From NCBI GenBank assembly GCA_003427395.1, contig BFEA01000019.1, positions 3,092,785 to 3,136,429 of the forward strand: a stretch of DNA of 43,645 bases. The letters run 5' to 3'. This DNA comes from Chara braunii (lineage: Eukaryota; Streptophyta; Charophyceae; Charales; Characeae). Position numbers and translations under genes: made by a program. Shown here in pieces: positions 41,356 to 43,645 of the stretch; position 1 is the stretch's first letter; each line of letters starts with the position of its first letter. The notes under the pieces were generated by a model, which saw nothing but the letters and a program-made list of their open reading frames with translations, had not been told where the DNA came from and did not search any database.

Positions 41356-41397
<42 letters not shown>
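41356..41397. repeat. (CT)n microsatellite
   Basis: About 42 bp of CT. Confidence 0.95.
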
Positions 41398-41400
<3 letters not shown>

Positions 41401-41512
41401 AGTTCTATCTTGCGCGTGCACGCGCACAAAAACAGAAGTAGTGGAAGGAGCAAAAGGAGGGCCTGTTCAGTTATAAAGTGAAAACAACAGAAGTATACAA
41501 ATCCCCTTTGCT

Positions 41513-41516
<4 letters not shown>

Positions 41517-41557
<41 letters not shown>
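41517..41557. repeat. (CT)n microsatellite abutting adapter
   Basis: About 41 bp of CT that runs straight into the adapter sequence at 41558. Confidence 0.95.
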
Positions 41558-41559
<2 letters not shown>

Positions 41560-41586
41560 GTCTCTTATACACATCTAGATGTGTAT
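41558..41586. other. Tn5/Nextera mosaic-end junction adapter (contaminant)
   Basis: CTGTCTCTTATACACATCT at 41558-41576 is the complete 19-bp mosaic end. It is followed by AGATGTGTAT (41577-41586), the first ten bases of the inverted second mosaic end. This back-to-back order is the mate-pair circularisation junction. It is not genomic DNA, and the sequence on either side need not be neighbours. Confidence 0.97.
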
Positions 41587-41857
41587 TGTATATATATATA
41601 TATGTGTGTATGTGTGTGTGTGCCGCCGACAGTGTGCGTGTGAGCGCGGGTGTGTGTGTGTGTGTGTGTGCGCGCACTGGTGTGCGTGTGTGTGCGTGTG
41701 TGCGTGTGCATGTGTGCATGTGTGCATGTGTGTGTGTGTGTTTGTGTTTGTGTTTCAATTGTGTGTGTGTGTCTCACAGTGTGTGTGGGGGGGGTGGGGG
41801 GGGGAGGGAGAGGGGGGAGTCTCTGTGTCTCTTTTTTTCTGGTTTTTATGTTTTCAA

Positions 41858-41893
<36 letters not shown>
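41587..41893. repeat. GT/GC-type and AT microsatellites
   Basis: Mixed (GT)n with CGTGTG and CATGTG interruptions at 41597-41790, G-rich stretch at 41785-41818, and (AT)n at 41859-41893. Confidence 0.9.
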
Positions 41894-41896
<3 letters not shown>

Positions 41897-41985
41897 GCCA
41901 ACGGTTTACCGGGCAGTTCTGTTTGTGACGATATATATATATATATATCGTCACAAACAGAACTGCCCGGTAAACCGTTGGCAGA
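41894..41985. repeat. Perfect 92-bp palindrome
   Basis: Arms 41894-41939 and 41940-41985 are exact reverse complements. The outer 37 bp begin TCTGCCAACGGTTTACC and the centre is (AT)9. Long perfect palindromes without a loop are often artefacts of foldback copying or mis-assembly, and this one lies 308 bp from an adapter junction. Confidence 0.95.
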
Positions 41986-42719
41986 GAGAGAGAAGAGGAC
42001 AACAAACGAGGGACTGTGACAAACTGTTTCGTCGGAGTTTCATATATATATATAATATGGACCGTTTGTTTCAAAATGATTTTGAAGATGGTACACATAT
42101 ATATGGGGTTGCAGATCCCCAAAAGATCGACACGAAAGAACTGGTCAAAGGCCGCAAAGCAGCAAGGCCACGACATGGAGCCATGATGGAGGCCACACAT
42201 AGTCTGGAGGGGAGCAGGGAGGCGGGAGGGCAAACAGTACACAAGAAGTTAAGAACACACAAGGACACAACGCAGCAAATAAAAAAGACCAGCAAGATGG
42301 AGAAGACAGCAAGCAGCAACCAAGAAACAACCAGCAAAGCAGCAAGGCACGAGCACGGATGCATCACAGTGGTTGGAGGGCTCAGGGCAGGGAGGAGAGG
42401 GGAGGCCATACAACACTTGACCACCCAGGGGAACGAAAAAAAGAAAGGCAGACAAAAGATGGCACGAAGGAGAGGTCACGAGGCAACAGGCCATAGGACG
42501 GCAGGCAGCAGCCTAGGACAAGGGCTGGATGACATTGTGGGTGGGCACCCAAACACTGGCAAACAGCACAAGGCAGTGAAGTGAAAGAAAAGGCTGGAGG
42601 GCGCGAGAACAAGTGGGAGGGCCGACGACACACGTACACCAAGCAGACAACCAATATTGGCACACCCAGGGGCCAGCACCCGGACTTGGGCTTCTAGTGG
42701 CAGCCAACTTAGCCAAGTG
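41986..42719. other. Purine-rich region with diverged internal repeats
   Basis: AAAGCAGCAAGGC recurs at about 42157 and 42336, each followed by a GGAGGG/GGGAGG stretch. A further similar block is near 42480-42560. The resulting Lys/Arg/Gln-rich frame (from 42058 to 42582, plus) resembles no known protein, so I treat it as repeat-derived. Confidence 0.4.
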
Positions 42720-42960
42720 ATGCTCGGGGTGCCTGGGGGGTCTGCGTAACCCCGCGCTGATTGAGCATGCGGTCGGCGCTCAAGTTTTTGACCGCCGCTC
42801 TGGGTTTGACCGGGCCCCGCCGCCCCGGAATGTTTTTTCTCGGGTAAAAAATAAGCACAAAAAAAAAGGGTTCTAGATCTTCTTGAGATCTACAACCCCA
42901 TATTTTTAATTTTATTTTTTGAAGTTCTTTTATATTAAAAAAAAACAATCTTCACTGGAA
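42720..42960 (-). repeat. Inverted-repeat partner B
   Basis: Its reverse complement has an AT-rich run, GGGGTTGTAGATCT, a hairpin back to AGATCTAGAACCC, a T-rich run, and a GC-rich block with CTTGAGCGCC. The order and much of the sequence match 37797-38020 in the opposite orientation. Confidence 0.6.
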
Positions 42961-43365
42961 AACAATAAACAAAGACACTGGTCTTCTCCTTTGGTGGTTT
43001 GGGAATGGTCTTGCCAGCCGACGTCAGCAGTCTAACCGCAAATGCTCCCTACACAGTCTATAGGATAATAAAACCCAGTTCCCCCCAATGACTAGAGAAA
43101 CGTAAGACCGGATGGGGGCGGGGATCTGGGGCATGGAGGGTCCTATCACAGGCTACTGTGTGGTTACTTAGCATAAGTATTGGTGCTATGTGTAAGGAAA
43201 CAGGTCCATAGATCCACACACACACACAGAAGAAGAAGAAGAAGAAGAAGAAGAAGAAGAATGATCCAACTGAAATGGATTGAACTGACCTATCCAAAGA
43301 TTCCAAACATGAAAAGAACACAAGCACCCAGCACACACACACACACACACACACTGACACACACT

Positions 43366-43421
<56 letters not shown>

Positions 43422-43582
43422 GTCACACATCTCCACACGCACAAGAAAAGCAGCAGCAGCAGCAGAAGAAGAAGAAGAAATTGATTATCTGATTGATACC
43501 AGTCTAAATCCATCCATAACTATACACAAACAACATGCACAAACGGCCGGAGGGAGGAGGAGGAGGAAGAAGAAGAAGATGG

Positions 43583-43645
<63 letters not shown>
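42961..43645. repeat. Microsatellite-dense window end
   Basis: (AGA)n at 43228-43261, (CA)n at 43331-43419, CAGCAG/AGAAGA at 43449-43479, GGAGGA/AGAAGA at 43552-43580 and (CT)n from 43588 to the end of the window. No gene seen between them. Confidence 0.9.

Noticed and set aside
41478-42242. Open frames rich in Val/Cys, Thr/His or Ile/Tyr on both strands
   Set aside because: They are translations of GT, CA and AT microsatellites and cross the adapter junction.
42058-42582. Lys/Arg/Gln-rich frame as a possible basic protein
   Set aside because: Repeated AAAGCAGCAAGGC blocks and G/A-rich composition explain it; the upstream end lies in the palindrome.

Overview
This window is nuclear DNA from a large, repeat-rich eukaryotic genome. 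It holds no bacterial-type operons and I could recognise no intact host gene. The cargo is L1-type non-LTR retrotransposons with an APE endonuclease and a C-terminal zinc-finger tail, a Ty3-type Gag, a possible LTR with an initiator-Met-tRNA primer-binding-like site, tRNA-headed retroelements, a small terminal-inverted-repeat DNA transposon and long microsatellites. This points to a streptophyte. A charophyte alga such as Chara is my best guess, from recollection of the Gag and LINE styles, at low to moderate confidence. Sequence gaps, scattered N bases and a leftover library-adapter junction show a draft short-read assembly.

Layout: 1-9015 is a nearly complete minus-strand LINE (LINE-A) with a very long ORF1 (4918-9015) and an ORF2 (353-4867); ORF2 keeps one reading frame but has nine internal stops. 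9255-9805 is a tRNA-headed SINE with a 40-nt poly(A). 9815-10045 is the head of a second tRNA-headed family. 10047-10713 is the tail of another LINE ORF2 (LINE-C). 10714-16990 has no gene I can support; it carries 120-bp and CCAAACTTATGG-type repeats. 16999-20100 holds a 26-bp minisatellite and then two divergent tandem units of about 1.64 kb packed with short inverted repeats, broken by a 230-N gap. 20100-23960 shows no gene I can support.

From 23960 to 30160 many small retroelement insertions lie side by side. They include LINE 3' tails, a poly(T)-only insertion with a 12-bp target duplication, a SINE, and a complete 1.5-kb tRNA-headed retroelement with a perfect 17-bp target duplication. 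A possible host exon lies at 28721-29338. From 30246 to about 40545 a plus-strand LINE (LINE-B) is split by a 5'-truncated LINE copy (about 31950-32814), a DNA transposon (32933-33810) and a 5.7-kb block (34283-40018) with a possible LTR and a decayed Ty3-type gag. 40546-43645 is microsatellite-rich, contains a Nextera adapter junction and a perfect 92-bp palindrome, and should not be trusted as contiguous.

The most interesting signals are: a roughly 50-bp stem-loop module near the 3' end of several retroelements (nine occurrences); the complete 1.5-kb tRNA-headed element; the hairpin-dense duplicated region at 17-20 kb; and the nested insertions in LINE-B.
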